Shown here piece after piece: positions 1 to 5,532 of a DNA stretch of 5,532 bases (position 1 is the first letter of the stretch; each line of letters begins with the position of its first letter). The notes under the pieces were generated by a model. That model had not been told where the DNA came from, did not search any database, and was given only the letters and a program-made list of their open reading frames with translations. Source of the DNA: Micrococcales bacterium (lineage in GTDB: Bacteria > Actinomycetota > Actinomycetes > Actinomycetales > Microbacteriaceae); the NCBI GenBank assembly GCA_947441105.1, contig CANESN010000063.1:1-5532 (forward strand), given 5' to 3'. The translations under genes and the position numbers were made by a program.

Positions 1-1083
1 GATTAGGTGAAGGGCCGCCAGCATCCCGTTATCCGCTCCCCAGAAATCACGGAAGTAATAGTGAGCTGAGTGCTCGCCGCCAAAAACCGCTCCGGTTTGA
101 GCCATTTGCTCCTTGATCAGCGAGTGTCCGACCTTGGTGCGAACCGGATTCGCTCCGGCCTGGGCAATGCGCTCTTCGACAACTCTGGAAGTCAGCAGGT
201 TGTGCAAGATGGTGATGTCTGTCTCACCAAGCTGCTTTACTCGCTCAATCTCGCGAACCGAAACGATTGCGGCCAACGCCGAGGGGCTAACCAAACCACC
301 GGTTTCATCGACCGCAAAACAGCGATCCGCATCGCCATCGAAAGCCAAACCAAGATCAGCGCTGTGCTCGACAACTGCCTTCTGGAGATCCCTGAGGTTC
401 TCCACCTGCAGCGGGTTAGCCTCGTGGTTTGGGAAGGTGCCATCTAGTTCGAAGTAGAGCGGAATGATCTCAAGGTTCAAGGCGGGAAGTCCAGCGGCAT
501 CCCCGAGCACCAGCGGCACCGTGAATCCACCCATGCCATTGGCCGCATCAACCACAATCTTGAGCCTGCGGGTCTTTGACAAATCGACCAACTTGCGCAG
601 GTATTCAACATATTCAACGGTGAGGTTGATCTCCTCGATCACACCCAGTGCAACCACCTCAGAAATGCTGGAGTCGAAGTAACTTTGTGCCCTATCGCGA
701 ATAGCATCGAGGCCGGAATCAAGTCCAATACCCTTCGCCCCTGCGCGGGAGAACTTCATGCCGTTGTAGCTGGCTGGATTGTGACTGGCGGTGAACATCA
801 CCGAAGGAAGGTCTAGTTTTCCAGACGCGAAATAGGTCATATCGGTTGAGCAAAGCCCGAGCATCAAGGAATTACCGCCGCGCTTTTGGGCACCAGCGGC
901 GAACGCCGCTGCAAATTCTGGAGAGCTGTCACGCATATCGTGACCGATAACTAGCTGCTTGCCCTCAAGCTCCAGCTCGTCAACAAAGGCTGCGCCGAAG
1001 GCTGCAATCACGTCCAAGGTCAGTTGGGAACCAACCAGCCCGCGAACGTCGTAGGTTTTTACGAAATCTTTGAAGTTAATCAC
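1..1083 (-). CDS. manB: Phosphomannomutase/phosphoglucomutase, C-terminal part cut off by window edge
   Basis: Interconverts hexose 6-phosphate and hexose 1-phosphate in the cytosol. The mannose 1-phosphate form feeds GDP-mannose for mannolipids and envelope glycans. The frame is open for 361 codons with no internal stop and runs off the window; the family is usually about 450-470 residues, so domain 4 (phosphate binding) lies outside. Visible family motifs, all in one frame: TYDVRG at residues 10-15; the phosphoserine loop TASHNP with Ser100; the Mg loop DGDADR at 249-254 (Asp249, 251, 253); and the sugar-specificity loop GGEHSAHYYF starting near 335, with Glu337 and Ser339. I chose the GTG at 1083-1081 because the conserved N-terminus begins there and AAAGAGAG lies 8 nt upstream. 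It is divergent from the zincin-like gene. The GEHS loop fits the dual-specificity alpha-D-phosphohexomutase family. Mannose over glucose preference is inferred from context (manB sits here in other actinobacteria), not proven by sequence. Confidence 0.95.
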   Translation of the reverse strand, partial: MINFKDFVKTYDVRGLVGSQLTLDVIAAFGAAFVDELELEGKQLVIGHDMRDSSPEFAAAFAAGAQKRGGNSLMLGLCSTDMTYFASGKLDLPSVMFTASHNPASYNGMKFSRAGAKGIGLDSGLDAIRDRAQSYFDSSISEVVALGVIEEINLTVEYVEYLRKLVDLSKTRRLKIVVDAANGMGGFTVPLVLGDAAGLPALNLEIIPLYFELDGTFPNHEANPLQVENLRDLQKAVVEHSADLGLAFDGDADRCFAVDETGGLVSPSALAAIVSVREIERVKQLGETDITILHNLLTSRVVEERIAQAGANPVRTKVGHSLIKEQMAQTGAVFGGEHSAHYYFRDFWGADNGMLAALHLI

Positions 1084-1091
1084 TGCTCGAA

Positions 1092-1099
1092 CTCTCTTT
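1092..1099 (-). promoter_or_regulatory. Likely ribosome binding site of the phosphohexomutase gene
   Basis: On the minus strand AAAGAGAG lies 8 nt before the GTG at 1083-1081. It is an imperfect match to AAAGGAGG but the spacing is right, and it supports this GTG over upstream in-frame codons such as the TTG near 1122. Confidence 0.5.
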
Positions 1100-1113
1100 G
1101 GCTTAGCCTGCCA

Positions 1114-1119
1114 AGAATA
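1114..1119 (-). promoter_or_regulatory. Candidate -10 element for the phosphohexomutase gene
   Basis: TATTCT on the minus strand fits the TAnnnT form of a housekeeping -10 box. Transcription would start near 1107 and leave a leader of about 24 nt that holds the AAAGAGAG site. No recognisable -35 box lies 16-18 nt upstream, so this is weak. It overlaps the plus-strand -10 candidate by two bases. Confidence 0.3.
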
Positions 1120-1123
1120 CAAT
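1118..1123 (+). promoter_or_regulatory. Candidate -10 element for a leaderless zincin-like gene
   Basis: TACAAT is a good -10 match, and its last T lies 6 nt before the ATG at 1130, so transcription starting at the normal distance would begin at or next to that ATG. This would give a leaderless mRNA, a common arrangement in actinobacteria, and would explain why no convincing Shine-Dalgarno sequence precedes the start. The -35 region (TCTTTG at 1095-1100 with a 17-nt spacer) is poor. Confidence 0.4.
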
Positions 1124-1129
1124 GAGCCA

Positions 1130-1522
1130 ATGGGAATCAGGGCTGGAAGTCACCGAGACCGACACGGTCGTGGCCTGCGCAGACCCTTGCCTTCGAAGTT
1201 ATTTCACTTCGGAGTTGCGCGCCTAGGGTTCTTTGAATCGGTGGTTCAAGAGACCTGCGAATACCTTCAGGAAACCTACCCGGAAGAGCTCAAGGAGCTT
1301 TCCTGGCGGATCCAGGATGTCCCGGCGATCGTGGATAACGAGCCTGTGAAGCGCTGGAGTGCCCATAAACCTTCGCAAACCATCACGCTGTATCGAATCC
1401 CGATTGAGCGATTTGGAAGACAGCGTTTGCCCGATCCCAGAATGCACATTGAGCACGCTGTCATTTCGGCGGCAGCATCGCTGATTGACAAGGACCCCTG
1501 GGAGCTAATGCACCCGCACTAG
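1130..1522 (+). CDS. Zincin-like 'metallopeptidase family' protein lacking the HExxH motif
   Basis: A 130-residue soluble protein of the actinobacterial branch of the small zincin-like family (PF06262/DUF1025 type). The N-terminus carries the typical basic stretch RDRHGRGLRRPL (residues 9-20). The middle has the family strands around 56-65 (ELSWRIQDVP) and ITLYRIPIER (85-94). The C-terminal helix at 106-120 is where other members carry HExxH. Here the equivalent positions read SAAAS (113-117), so no zinc site is visible; other actinobacterial members, as I recall them, also lost it. The protein is therefore probably not a peptidase, and its role is unknown. I chose the ATG at 1130 because the family N-terminus starts there; an in-frame ATG at 1070 would lie inside the divergent phosphohexomutase gene. 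The gene is convergent with the DUF5719 gene and overlaps it by 4 bp at the stop codons. The family call is from motif memory. Confidence 0.85.
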   Translation: MGIRAGSHRDRHGRGLRRPLPSKLFHFGVARLGFFESVVQETCEYLQETYPEELKELSWRIQDVPAIVDNEPVKRWSAHKPSQTITLYRIPIERFGRQRLPDPRMHIEHAVISAAASLIDKDPWELMHPH

Positions 1523-2838
1523 CGAACTAGCACCTGGATGTTTGATCCTAGGTTCTGGTTTTCTCGCGGCGTGATAACTGCGTAGCCCTTGGGGTCGGTC
1601 AAGATCAAGTTGACGAAATACTCCCCCTGAGACTCAAGCGACAAACTTTTACCGGTGACTGGGACCTGCAGCTGTGAGCGAGCCGGCACCCTAATGGCTT
1701 GCGATCCAGCATCAAGAGTCAGCACCACGGTTAGCTCCGCAGTCGATGGGTTTGCGATTGCAATTTTGGCCGCGAAGCTAGCCACAACCACCGTCAGCTC
1801 CCCCGTGAAAGCTTCAGCTGGCGTGAGCCAGCCAAAATCAAAGTTCTTTCCAACGAATGGGTTGTAAAGCTCCGCCATCAATTCGGCATCCGACTCAACG
1901 AGAACCAAATAGTCGCCAACCTGGAGTTCGGGTGAAGCTTCTGCGAAACCGGTCGCCGGAACCTCGATTTCCACAACATCACTATTGGTTCCAGAGCCTA
2001 GGAATGTGACCAGGGCGCTTGCCGCAGCTGGACCCGGATTGAAGATTCGCAAGGATGGTTTTGCCAAACCATCCGCCAGAATCTCAAATCCAGGAATTGC
2101 GAGCGACGTACTCGCCTTGGCGGTAGGTCCTTTGAGCTCAACTCCGGTTGCACTGAGTCCAGCGCTTGATCGGTTTTGCAAAGCCACCGACACCTTTTGT
2201 CCAGAGCTCTGGAAGTGAATCGCAAAGCTCGGTTCTGCCTCAACAAAACTTGCAAGTGAAAGCTGCTGCGATTCAAACGGAGCGAGAGTAACCAGTTGGG
2301 AATTGCTCGATGTAGCAAGGTGGAAAACCAGCTCAATTTGAACTTCGACAGGGTTTGGGTTTGCCACATGCAAAATGCTTTCGAAACCACTGCCCGCCAT
2401 GCCGTTTAGCAACCAACCCTCGGCCTGAGGCTGACCGCAGTTTGTAGCAGCAAGTCCTGCCATACGAGGTCTTTGAATCAACTGGCTCTGAACGGCCGCC
2501 AGGGTTGCAGTGGTCTGCTCACGACTTGCCATGGCAATGGCAACACCTTCGGTCACTCGGCTCTCAGGCTCGCTCACAAGGCTTCCCGCACCCAAACGGT
2601 AACGAACATCGGCCTTTCCGACTAAGGCCATTGAACCAAGGTCTGTGCCGTCCTTGCCACCCAGCTCTGCAAGGGGGCCTTGGCAGTAAAGCTGAATAGG
2701 TTTGGCGGTTGTGCTGACAGATATGGATTCCGGTTTCGGGCTTTGCGCAACCTCAAACGAGACGCCCTGCAAGAACCAGGCACCGGCCAGACCCGCAAGA
2801 GTCAGAACTACACCAAGAATTCGACCTGGAAGTTTCAC
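1519..2838 (-). CDS. DUF5719-type exported or membrane-anchored beta-repeat protein
   Basis: A 439-residue protein with a short positive N-terminus (MKLPGR), one hydrophobic segment at about 7-24 and an otherwise hydrophilic beta-rich chain, so it is exported. Cleavage after an AGA at 18-20 is possible, but it may remain as a signal anchor; there is no lipobox Cys. Two cysteines, C52 (in YCQGPL) and C134 (in NCGQPQAEGWL), could form an extracytoplasmic disulfide and match what I recall of DUF5719. From about 150 on, the chain shows three repeats of roughly 100 residues, each opening with a strand ending in Asn-Pro (N160-P161, N267-P268, N363-P364) and followed by alternating hydrophobic strands, suggestive of Ig-like folds. 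The GTG at 2838-2836 was chosen because GGGAGG precedes it and it overlaps the upstream stop as GTGA; the frame stays open to 2931 but only as a shadow of the upstream gene. No enzyme motif is seen. The molecular function is unknown; a partner of the adjacent glycosyltransferase is likely. Confidence 0.88.
   Translation of the reverse strand: MKLPGRILGVVLTLAGLAGAWFLQGVSFEVAQSPKPESISVSTTAKPIQLYCQGPLAELGGKDGTDLGSMALVGKADVRYRLGAGSLVSEPESRVTEGVAIAMASREQTTATLAAVQSQLIQRPRMAGLAATNCGQPQAEGWLLNGMAGSGFESILHVANPNPVEVQIELVFHLATSSNSQLVTLAPFESQQLSLASFVEAEPSFAIHFQSSGQKVSVALQNRSSAGLSATGVELKGPTAKASTSLAIPGFEILADGLAKPSLRIFNPGPAAASALVTFLGSGTNSDVVEIEVPATGFAEASPELQVGDYLVLVESDAELMAELYNPFVGKNFDFGWLTPAEAFTGELTVVVASFAAKIAIANPSTAELTVVLTLDAGSQAIRVPARSQLQVPVTGKSLSLESQGEYFVNLILTDPKGYAVITPRENQNLGSNIQVLVR
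2053..2074. repeat. Perfect 9-bp inverted repeat with 4-nt loop inside the DUF5719 gene
   Basis: GGATGGTTT (2053-2061) and AAACCATCC (2066-2074) are exact reverse complements around a 4-nt loop. The repeat encodes ADGLAKPS near residues 255-262, at the boundary before the second beta repeat. No T-tract follows on either strand, so it is not an intrinsic terminator. It may be an mRNA hairpin or simply chance. Confidence 0.6.
2835..2838 (-). other. GTGA stop/start overlap joining glycosyltransferase and DUF5719 genes
   Basis: The TGA of the glycosyltransferase gene (2837-2835) overlaps the GTG start of the DUF5719 gene (2838-2836) by sharing GTGA. This arrangement usually means co-transcription and translational coupling. 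Confidence 0.85.
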
Positions 2839-5438
2839 TTGGCACCTCCCGTCTTTCGACGGCGGCCAAGAATGGAGGCTCTGGTTGGCAGCGCAAGCAG
2901 TGCAAAGGCGGCAACTACACCAAACTGCCAAGGTCTGATGGGGTCATTCTTAGCAATTGTTGGAGCGCTTTGGTTCTCACTCTCAACTCGCCACAGCACG
3001 CCATAGTCGGTTGCTCCCGCAGGCTGCAGGATGTCCAAACTCGAAATACCAACCTCGACCTCTGGATTGGGTGTTGCAAGCAATACAAAATCCACTCGGG
3101 TTTCGCTAAGGAGTGGAACGAGTTTGTCTTGGTTGCCGGCCACCAGGTTCGCTGCTATCTCAGCAAGCGCAGTTTGAATATCAGATTTGGCTGGGTAGCT
3201 CTCCAAAAGAGCACTCGACATTTCGAGTTTCTGGCCACTGCCCCAAACATAGGTGGCGGTAAGCGGTTCGCCAACCTCTAACACCAGGGTTCTCAGGTTC
3301 GGATCCTGTTCGCTAGCTGCAACAACTAGGGCGGGCATCACCCTCGAGGACTTGAACTCCGGGTTCACCTGGTTCACAAATCCAAAGGTGAATCCTGAAT
3401 ACAAAACTCCCGCGGTCACGGTAATGCCAATCAGGCTAGAAATGGTTCGCTTGCGAACCCTCTCAATTGCTAGACCAGCCAAGATCAGCAATGCCAATAC
3501 GGCAGAGAGTGTCAACGGAGCGCTGGAAGCCATGGGTTGAATAACACTCAAGCACAAAGCCGCGATTGCGAATCCGAAGAATCCGAAGTTGATCTTGGTA
3601 TCAGATACAAACCAAGTCGGCAAACTCAGCAACACCAGTGCGCCAAGAACTACAAGGTTCACTAAACCAAAAGGTTCGGTTGGACTGAGGGCAATTGCAC
3701 TCGACTGAGTCAGGACCGACCAGTTTTGAGCTTCCAAAGCGAATCGCCCGAGCGGATACAAAACTGCCAGCGCAGGTAAATGCGACCACAGCAAGATAAG
3801 TCCTCGCTTTGGCTGAGAAACCGCGGCAATCAAAACAGTTACACCTAGCAGGGCAAAAGCGATTGGCGAGGCGGCTGCTATCAGCGCAAGAGCTAGACCG
3901 AGCAAGCCAGCCCAGCGCCAAGCTCGAGCACTATTGAATGCTCCAAGGGCTCGAATCAAGAAGAACAGCGCCCACGGGATTGCGGCTGCCGCGAGCAGCT
4001 CCACCACCGCAAGGTTTGACTTCAAAGTCAGTAGCTGTGGGCTCAGCGAGTATCCCAGCGCGACCAGGGTGATTACCCAGGGCTTTGAGATAAAGAGTTT
4101 CCCTAATTGCCAAGCTCCAAAGAACGCCATGCTCAGGGCTGCAAACACCAGGGCCGCAAATCCAAGCGATGGTTCGGCAGGCGATAGTAGCGCGGCCAAA
4201 AGCAGCCACCAGTTAAACGGATCAGTTGGTAGTGAAACCGAATCGAGCATGGGAAGTGAATTACTGGCGATAAAGGGCAGCAGTTTTTCAAGGTTTGCCC
4301 CAAGCGGCAGAATCCCATTTGCGGTTATTGCACCGGTTGGGAAAAGTTGAATCGAAGCAATCAGGGGCAACAGGACAAACCAGGCGGAGTTGCTTCGGAA
4401 CATGCCGGGGCGCAGGCTCTCTGGGCTTGCCTCCGGCTCGACCTCGTACTTCCCTCTGCGACGCTTCGAACGCTGAGACCTTGTGGCAATAAGTGCTTTG
4501 AGCGGCTTTAGTGAGCCCAGCGATCTGAAGCGCTTGCGAGCTGCAAGCCTGGTTGGGACAGAGAACCAGGCCCAAATCCAGCCGGAAAATTGGGCAACCG
4601 ATCGAGCAGGCCGCTTTTGCAATAGGTTGCCAGGAATTGAAAGTAGAACCATTAGAGGCAGGGTTAGGTAAATCGCAAAAACCAAGAAGGTCGGCAAGTA
4701 AAGAGTTGCGAAGTGCAGGTGAGCACGGGAGATGCCCTGGCTAAAGCTTCCCGATAGCCAGCTACGTGGACGCTTGCCCTGCATCGATAGTCCAGCGTGG
4801 TGAACCCGGGCGTTCGCCTCGACGATAACTCGGTAACCGGCGACCCTGGCTTTGGCACAAAACTCCAAATCCTGAGCCAATACCGGAGTTGTGTCGTCCA
4901 AACCGCCAAGCTGCTGCCAAACCCCTAGAGAGACCAGCATGCCGGCGGTTGAGACTGCCATGGTGTCGCCGGCACGGTCGTGTTGACCCTGGTCATACTC
5001 GCGCTGGACCAAAAGAAATGGCCTGCCGGTCGGGGTGATGGTCAGGCCCAGCTGCTGTATTTGAATGCTGTTATCAAGTTCCAAAAGCTTCGGACCGATA
5101 ATCGCAACCGAGGGAGAAATTTCTGCGGCCTGAGAAAGATATTTCAAAGCATCAGGTTCCGGGATTGCATCTTCGTGCAGTACCCAAATCCAGCCCGGGG
5201 TATCTGAGAGTGAATTTATGCCGGCTTGGATTGCTGCACCTAGCCGCAGAGGCCCTGGCTCAATAACTGAAAATCCGTAGCTGAGCGCGAGATCGCTTGA
5301 AGTTTGATCACCGGCAGTTTCAACTACAACTACCTGTTGAATTGGATGGTTTTGTTGGCTTATTGCCTCAAGCGCTCTAGCGCGTAAATCGGCTTGAGCG
5401 TGGGAAACGACTATGGCCGCTACCGAGAGCGAAGCCAC
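2835..5438 (-). CDS. Family-2 glycosyltransferase fused to a polytopic membrane protein
   Basis: An 867-residue protein. Residues 1-235 form a GT-A type family-2 glycosyltransferase: AAIVVSHAQ at 7-15, the donor/metal region WVLHEDAIPEP at 85-95 (Glu89, Asp90), the acidic motif AQDLEFCAKARVAGYRV at 188-204 with Asp190 as base candidate, and VHHAGLS at 212-218. Hydrophobic segments follow at about 246-268 and 281-297, then a strongly basic cytosolic linker (298-333). About ten to twelve more helices lie between 351 and 688, then a hydrophilic external domain (689-835), a final helix (837-854) and a positive tail RRRKTGGAK. The catalytic domain should face the cytosol and use a nucleotide sugar or lipid-linked acceptor; donor and acceptor cannot be read from sequence. 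The GTG at 5438 is the only start after the whiB stop, 6 nt downstream and in the same frame, with no Shine-Dalgarno seen. Such large fusions next to DUF5719 are, from memory, typical of actinobacteria; no characterised member is known to me. Confidence 0.9.
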   Translation of the reverse strand: MASLSVAAIVVSHAQADLRARALEAISQQNHPIQQVVVVETAGDQTSSDLALSYGFSVIEPGPLRLGAAIQAGINSLSDTPGWIWVLHEDAIPEPDALKYLSQAAEISPSVAIIGPKLLELDNSIQIQQLGLTITPTGRPFLLVQREYDQGQHDRAGDTMAVSTAGMLVSLGVWQQLGGLDDTTPVLAQDLEFCAKARVAGYRVIVEANARVHHAGLSMQGKRPRSWLSGSFSQGISRAHLHFATLYLPTFLVFAIYLTLPLMVLLSIPGNLLQKRPARSVAQFSGWIWAWFSVPTRLAARKRFRSLGSLKPLKALIATRSQRSKRRRGKYEVEPEASPESLRPGMFRSNSAWFVLLPLIASIQLFPTGAITANGILPLGANLEKLLPFIASNSLPMLDSVSLPTDPFNWWLLLAALLSPAEPSLGFAALVFAALSMAFFGAWQLGKLFISKPWVITLVALGYSLSPQLLTLKSNLAVVELLAAAAIPWALFFLIRALGAFNSARAWRWAGLLGLALALIAAASPIAFALLGVTVLIAAVSQPKRGLILLWSHLPALAVLYPLGRFALEAQNWSVLTQSSAIALSPTEPFGLVNLVVLGALVLLSLPTWFVSDTKINFGFFGFAIAALCLSVIQPMASSAPLTLSAVLALLILAGLAIERVRKRTISSLIGITVTAGVLYSGFTFGFVNQVNPEFKSSRVMPALVVAASEQDPNLRTLVLEVGEPLTATYVWGSGQKLEMSSALLESYPAKSDIQTALAEIAANLVAGNQDKLVPLLSETRVDFVLLATPNPEVEVGISSLDILQPAGATDYGVLWRVESENQSAPTIAKNDPIRPWQFGVVAAFALLALPTRASILGRRRKTGGAK
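2845..2850 (-). promoter_or_regulatory. Ribosome binding site of the DUF5719 gene
   Basis: GGGAGG on the minus strand lies 6 nt before the GTG at 2838-2836, inside the last codons of the glycosyltransferase gene. It is a strong Shine-Dalgarno sequence and fixes the start of the downstream gene. Confidence 0.8.
3571..3588. repeat. Tandem duplication of a 9-bp unit inside a membrane helix
   Basis: AATCCGAAG occurs twice in direct tandem. On the coding strand it gives the repeated Phe-Gly-Phe of NFGFFGFA (residues 617-624) at the start of a membrane helix of the glycosyltransferase fusion. It keeps the frame and looks like a small slippage duplication without clear function. Confidence 0.6.
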
Positions 5439-5444
5439 GATGAC

Positions 5445-5532
5445 TTAGGCGCGCTTGCGCAGACGGCGACGCTCGCGCTCGCTGAGGCCACCCCAGATAC
5501 CGAAGCGCTCGTCGTTCTTTAGTGCGTACTCC
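5445..5532 (-). CDS. whiB: WhiB-family iron-sulfur regulator, C-terminal 28 residues
   Basis: Only the 3' end of the gene is in the window; the frame runs from 5531 down to the TAA at 5447-5445. The visible residues include EYALKNDERFGIWGGLSERE followed by a basic tail RRRLRKRA. The GIWGG turn and the basic C-terminus are the hallmark of Wbl proteins: the turn contacts the sigma-factor region and the arginine-rich end binds DNA. The four [4Fe-4S] cysteines lie upstream, outside the window. Placement near manB and the zincin-like gene points to the WhiB/WhiB2 (WhmD) group, which controls septation and sporulation in Streptomyces and cell division in Mycobacterium; the subgroup is an inference from neighbours. 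The glycosyltransferase gene follows after 6 nt, so the regulator gene probably heads the operon. Confidence 0.93.
   Translation of the reverse strand, partial: EYALKNDERFGIWGGLSERERRRLRKRA

Noticed and set aside
70..682. Several plus-strand frames of 70-125 codons opposite the phosphohexomutase
   Set aside because: The minus strand carries TASHNP, DGDADR and GGEHS in one uninterrupted frame; the plus-strand frames have no recognisable features.
1070..1129. Upstream in-frame ATG at 1070 as start of the zincin-like gene
   Set aside because: The added 20 residues do not look like the family N-terminus and would overlap the divergent phosphohexomutase start; the conserved RDRHGRG stretch follows the ATG at 1130 directly.
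1194..1211. Short inverted repeat CGAAGT/ACTTCG early in the zincin-like gene
   Set aside because: A six-base stem with a six-base loop is expected by chance, with no T-tract or link to the start codon.
1122..1226. 34-codon reading frame on the plus strand (two cysteines, start within the -10 box)
   Set aside because: Its ATG lies inside the TACAAT box, it has no ribosome site, it overlaps the zincin-like gene out of frame, and it resembles no family I know, including DUF3499.
2053..2074. Hairpin read as an intrinsic terminator
   Set aside because: No run of T follows on either strand, and it lies well inside a coding sequence.
2839..2931. Longer DUF5719 protein starting at 2931
   Set aside because: The extra 31 residues are Cys- and Trp-rich, lie over the glycosyltransferase C-terminus, and would bury the export signal; GGGAGG plus GTG at 2838 is a far better start.
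3934..4350. 138-codon plus-strand frame antisense to the membrane region
   Set aside because: Low-complexity Ala/Ser-rich translation with no domain, opposite a well-supported gene; typical antisense shadow of hydrophobic codons.

Overview
The window looks like chromosomal DNA of an actinobacterium with moderate GC content, probably a small-genome Microbacteriaceae such as the freshwater lineages. The taxonomic guess rests on three things: the end of a WhiB-family regulator (a family confined to Actinobacteria and their phages), the gene order, and a base composition lower than that of soil actinobacteria. The genus is inference only. Coding density is near total. I see no mobile element, CRISPR array, tRNA or rRNA.

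Layout from right to left, following the minus strand: (1) 5445-5532 is the last 28 codons of a WhiB regulator. (2) 2835-5438 is an 867-residue membrane protein with an N-terminal family-2 glycosyltransferase domain, about a dozen membrane helices, an external domain and a last helix. (3) 1519-2838 is a 439-residue exported or membrane-anchored DUF5719-type protein made largely of three beta-rich repeats. These three genes are 6 nt apart or overlap by 4 nt and probably form one transcript running away from whiB. (4) On the plus strand, 1130-1522 encodes a 130-residue protein of the actinobacterial 'metallopeptidase family' (zincin-like) whose zinc-binding residues are gone. It converges on the DUF5719 gene and shares the palindrome CTAG as stop codon. 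(5) On the minus strand, 1-1083 is the first 361 codons of a phosphomannomutase/phosphoglucomutase, divergent from the zincin-like gene across a 46-bp gap.

The order whiB / glycosyltransferase / DUF5719 / zincin-like / manB resembles, from memory, the whiB-manB neighbourhood of Streptomyces and (without the glycosyltransferase and DUF5719 genes) the whiB2-manB neighbourhood of Mycobacterium. A plausible joint role is building a mannose-derived or similar envelope glycan: ManB makes the hexose-1-phosphate needed for nucleotide sugars, the membrane glycosyltransferase uses an activated sugar at the membrane, and the DUF5719 protein works outside the membrane beside it, with a WhiB regulator at the head of the transcript. 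That pathway link is inference from context. The points most worth a second look are the glycosyltransferase-membrane fusion tightly coupled to DUF5719, the three-repeat build of DUF5719, the dead zincin, the compact divergent promoter region where DUF3499 seems to be missing, and the shared CTAG stop.
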